From: Terana coerulea
Taxonomy: Eukaryota; Basidiomycota; Agaricomycetes; Polyporales; Phanerochaetaceae
DNA length: 10,465 bases
Direction of reading: 5' to 3'
Assembly: GCA_024811115.1 (NCBI GenBank)
Contig: JAKOGH010000225.1
Span: 1-10,465, forward strand
Shown: positions 7,939 through 10,465 of the stretch, in pieces
Layout of the letters: each line of letters starts with the position of its first letter
Numbering within the stretch: position 1 is the first letter of the stretch
Notes under the pieces: model-generated
What the model was told of the DNA's origin: nothing
Seen by the model: only the letters and a program-made list of their open reading frames with translations
Database searches by the model: none
Position numbers and translations under genes: made by a program

Positions 7939-8293
7939 TCACTCTGAGCCCTGGAGTGTCCAGGAAAGATATGCTGTGAGTCCGTTCTGGTCCTTACAAA
8001 TGTGCTTGTGAATGTAAGTGCATGGATCATATGTACCCAGCTGCAAGGAGTACAGATTAGCACAGACCAATATGGCACAAGAAGCCGAAGGTCTGGATTG
8101 GTATGCGGGGTCTGAGTGGTGCAGAACCTTGGCTGGGTGGTCTGATAAAATCTTTTTTCCAGATGCGTAGTAGTAAAGGAGAGGAGAACATACCAGCGGG
8201 ACGGTAACTGAAGGCAATATTTACCACTATTTCGTGCCAGGGACGCTGTTGCGAGCCTAAACGTTCGCATTTCACAGTCTTAGTCGTGGCCAT
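7939..8293 (-). CDS. Possible small two-exon gene, divergent from the epimerase gene
   Basis: An ATG at 8293 opens MATTKTVKCERLGSQQRPWHEIV. A GT donor at 8224 and a CTCCTTGCAG acceptor ending at 8041 would give a 184-nt intron and join in phase 0 to LGTYDPCTYIHKHICKDQNG and LTAYLSWTLQ, ending at TGA 7941-7939 (56 aa). Other splice choices are possible: GTATGT after the Arg-Pro-Ala codons is also a good donor, and the unspliced frame stays open for 78 codons. No family is recognised. It is offered because of the clean ATG, the consensus splice signals and the divergent position. Confidence 0.25.
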
Positions 8294-8707
8294 CTATCTT
8301 CTGAGTGCGACAGAGAGAGACCTGAATAAAGTGTTATGACTCTGGAAATGTAATCTCCTACTGCGTTTGCGCGCGTAATTGATCAGAATTTTTGGCCCAA
8401 TAATACGTTAGGTGAGGCTTGGTCAGCATTTGGGCAGGACCGAACATACTTGGGCTGCCACTTGACAGAAAAGCGGAGGGTTGCTCTGCGGTACGGCCCG
8501 TGCCTGGGACGCATCCGGGGCCGAGCGAGCCGGGGAACCGGGAGGATCTTGCGTCGTCGCCGAAATCTCGGAAGGAGGCGTGTGATGAGATACGATCGTG
8601 CTGCAGCCTCCCGCGCCGCCCTTCCGTCCTGGTCTCCTTCGGACGTCCTCCTGCCAGGATGGCGACTCATCCTTCTCGCCTCTCTCCACTTTGCGACGAC
8701 CACCACC
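8294..8707 (+). promoter_or_regulatory. Upstream region of the aldose 1-epimerase gene
   Basis: Composition changes from AT-richer to strongly GC-rich near 8440. A CCAAT box lies at 8397-8401, about 310 bp before the ATG, and CT-rich tracts typical of fungal transcript leaders occur at 8620-8700. No clear TATA box is seen. The long open frames on both strands reflect GC-rich sequence. It would also serve the divergent minus-strand gene if that one is real. Confidence 0.4.
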
Positions 8708-10465
8708 ATGGCTGACCCCGCTTCACGCCTGTCCTGCTCGCCCTCCCCAGCTTCACCCCCTCGCTAGCCCTCGAGGTCCTCCCGCACGGGGTTACCTTCC
8801 ACAGGCTCTTCGTCCAGGCAGACGGAAAGGCATGTCCTTCCCTCGTTCTCGCATATCTAGCCTGACGGCACTCCGCTGCAGACCCATGACATTCTCATCG
8901 GTCCTGAAGAACCTTCCACGCATCTCCAGCAAAAGTACACCAATACTATCGTTGGACGTTACGCCAACCGCCTGCCTGTGCCTGCCGCCGACGCACCCGA
9001 ACCCCACTCGCTCGCCAAGGCGGACGTTACGACGCCATTCACGCCCAAGCCAAACGAGAAGCCGACCGTGAGCCTGCACGGCGGCGTCACCGGCTGGGAC
9101 TCACACCTCTGGGAGCCCGTCCTCAACCCGACCGACGCCACGCTCTTCACGCCCGCCGAGGTCCAGTACATTTCCGGGGAGCTGCCCGGCCAGTCCGCCG
9201 TCGTGTTTGCGCGCACGAGCGATGACGGCGAGGAAGGCTTCCCGGGAAAGCTCAAGGTCGAGGCACTTGTTGCCCTTGTGCCGCCCAAGGGCAAGGCGAT
9301 TGGGGAGCAGGGCGAATATTGCCTGGGCAGCGTCGTAATTGTGTACCGCGCGAAGCTAGAGGACGGAGAGCAGAAGGTCACGCCGATCAACTTGACCCAG
9401 GTAAGTCCACTTTATGTGATGCTAGATACCTGTATGCTCACCGCTCATTAGCACTGGGGATTTAACCTTGATGCCTCGCTTCAAGACGGCGAGCCGAGCG
9501 TGCGCGACCACAAATTATCCATTAAGGTACGCGCCTTTCATTCCCACTTTCTTCCTTCACCCTTGCGCTTTCTTTTGATCCCTTACACGACTATTTTCAA
9601 CTGCGAAGCATTCACGTCTCGCCTCGTTGCATACACCAAATTCTCCTTTTAGCGACCCCACCATGCGATGGACCAATTTGACTTGACCGTCGTCGCCCCT
9701 TTCCCTTTCGTCTCTTCTACGTTGCGGTCGTCTTTCCACGTAGGATTTCCTGCGTTCCTGCGTTCCATACATCCCACACATCTTCAATATTCAGCCTTTC
9801 ATCTGCTTTCAGTCATATTCTCCCTCGAGTTTCGACCTTCATACGTCTTTCTATGTCTTTCTTGGACGTGTGTGTATATCGAACTAATTAATCTCCTTTC
9901 CCCAGGCCGCTCACACTATCGCTCTGGACGCTTCGGGTCTCAGCACCGGCGTGCTGGCACCTGTCGCCGGCACGCACCACGACCACGCCGCGAAGACGAG
10001 CGCGACCGTTGGCGAACAGTTCGAGGGCGGGTACGGTTAGTCTTTCGCAGGTTACTTAAATGAAGAGGGCCAGTGCTGATATCGTGTTTTGTATGTGCAT
10101 AGACGAGTTCTACGTGTTCGACCGCGCGCCGGACGCGGTCTCCACGCGCCTGCCCGCGTCCGTCCTTGCGTCGTCGTCCGAGTCAAGTCTACAGGGATCT
10201 GGTGTGTCCTGTTTTCATCTTTTTTGATTTTCGTATATGCTCATGCCACGGTATAGATTCTGCGAACGTGCTCGCGCAGATCCTCGCTGCGTCGCCCAAG
10301 GCACTCGTCGACGCCGGTCCGCTCGTGAGCCTCGAGGGCGCGCGTAGCGGCCTGCGAGTCGTGTTTGCGAGCAACCGTGCGTACTTTGCCTAAACGTCGA
10401 TTTTCCGAATCCGCGCTGACGGGTCGGGCGTGCAGAGTCGGGCGTGCAATTCTACACTAACAATC
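8708..10465 (+). CDS. Aldose 1-epimerase (galactose mutarotase-like), 3' end outside window
   Basis: It interconverts alpha and beta anomers of aldoses such as galactose and glucose, probably in the cytosol; the N-terminal LALPSFTPSLALEVLPHG looks like a beta strand rather than a clear signal peptide. Exons: 8708-8829, 8882-9400, 9452-9526, 9906-10035, 10103-10201, 10257-10376 and 10436 onward. Motifs in order: DILIGPEEPSTH, NTIVGRYANRLP (substrate Arg), SLHGGVTGWD (His about 107), HWGFNLDASL (His about 215), GGYDEFYVFDR (Asp) and SGVQFYTNN at the edge. These match the family's conserved His-His-Asp set; the catalytic Glu lies beyond the window. About 365 residues are visible. Start: ATG in CACCACCATGG, but the conserved frame begins 1 nt out of phase within GACCCCGC, so one base appears missing there. 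Intron 1 is GC-AG; introns 2-6 are GT-AG, all 51-67 nt except intron 3 (379 nt). All junctions from exon 2 onward keep frame. Confidence 0.9.
8830..8881 (+). other. GC-AG intron 1 of the aldose 1-epimerase gene
   Basis: The exon ends GGAAAG, followed by GCATGT, and the intron ends CTGCAG. This 52-nt intron is the only junction found that joins ...VQADGK to THDILIGPEE in frame; the GT two bases into GCATGT would break the frame. AG|GCATGT fits the pattern of functional GC donors. Confidence 0.65.

Noticed and set aside
8383..9079. Long minus- and plus-strand open frames around the start of the epimerase gene
   Set aside because: They are rich in Arg, Pro and Ser as expected from GC-rich sequence, conflict with the epimerase exons, and show no family motif.
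9668..10063. 131-codon plus frame across intron 3 and exon 4
   Set aside because: It reads exon 4 out of the conserved frame; the epimerase motifs on both sides support the intron.

Overview
The window looks like a fungal nuclear contig, most likely an Agaricomycete-type basidiomycete. The reasons are a GC-rich gene split by many short GT-AG introns (about 50-70 nt), a Ty3/gypsy element with a CCHC-like Gag knuckle, TA-flanked miniature elements, and long decayed AT-richer stretches. The species is not resolved. No prokaryotic signals, tRNA, rRNA or CRISPR were seen.

Layout. (1) Positions 1-2936, minus strand: 5' part of a decayed LTR retrotransposon. Reading leftwards it has a leader, an unrecognised ORF upstream of gag, and a frameshifted gag with zinc knuckle that runs off the left edge; pol lies outside. 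(2) 2937-4050: two copies of the same LTR in head-to-head inverted orientation (565 and 496 bp) around a 53-bp spacer. The left copy is the 5' LTR of the minus-strand element; the right copy has lost its TATA region. (3) 4051-4817, plus strand: a pseudogene of the DsbA/FrnE thioredoxin-fold oxidoreductase family, starting exactly where the right LTR ends. A shared AATCT at both LTR edges suggests the retroelement inserted at the start of this gene and that an LTR-LTR inversion followed. (4) 4818-6349: no recognisable gene. (5) 6350-7359: a TA-flanked, GGGTAA-rich MITE-like element beside one arm of a 101-bp inverted repeat. The other arm lies in a two-exon minus-strand hypothetical gene. (6) 7360-8293: mostly unassigned, with a weak small gene model on the minus strand. 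(7) 8294-8707: GC-rich upstream region. (8) 8708-10465, plus strand: the one confidently identified host gene, an aldose 1-epimerase (galactose mutarotase-like) with seven visible exons, one GC-AG intron, an apparent 1-nt frameshift just after its start, and its last part beyond the right edge.

The window is best read as a repeat-rich, gene-poor block abutting an ordinary metabolic gene. The genes do not form a pathway. The most interesting structure is the inverted LTR pair and what it says about rearrangement and possible double-stranded RNA.
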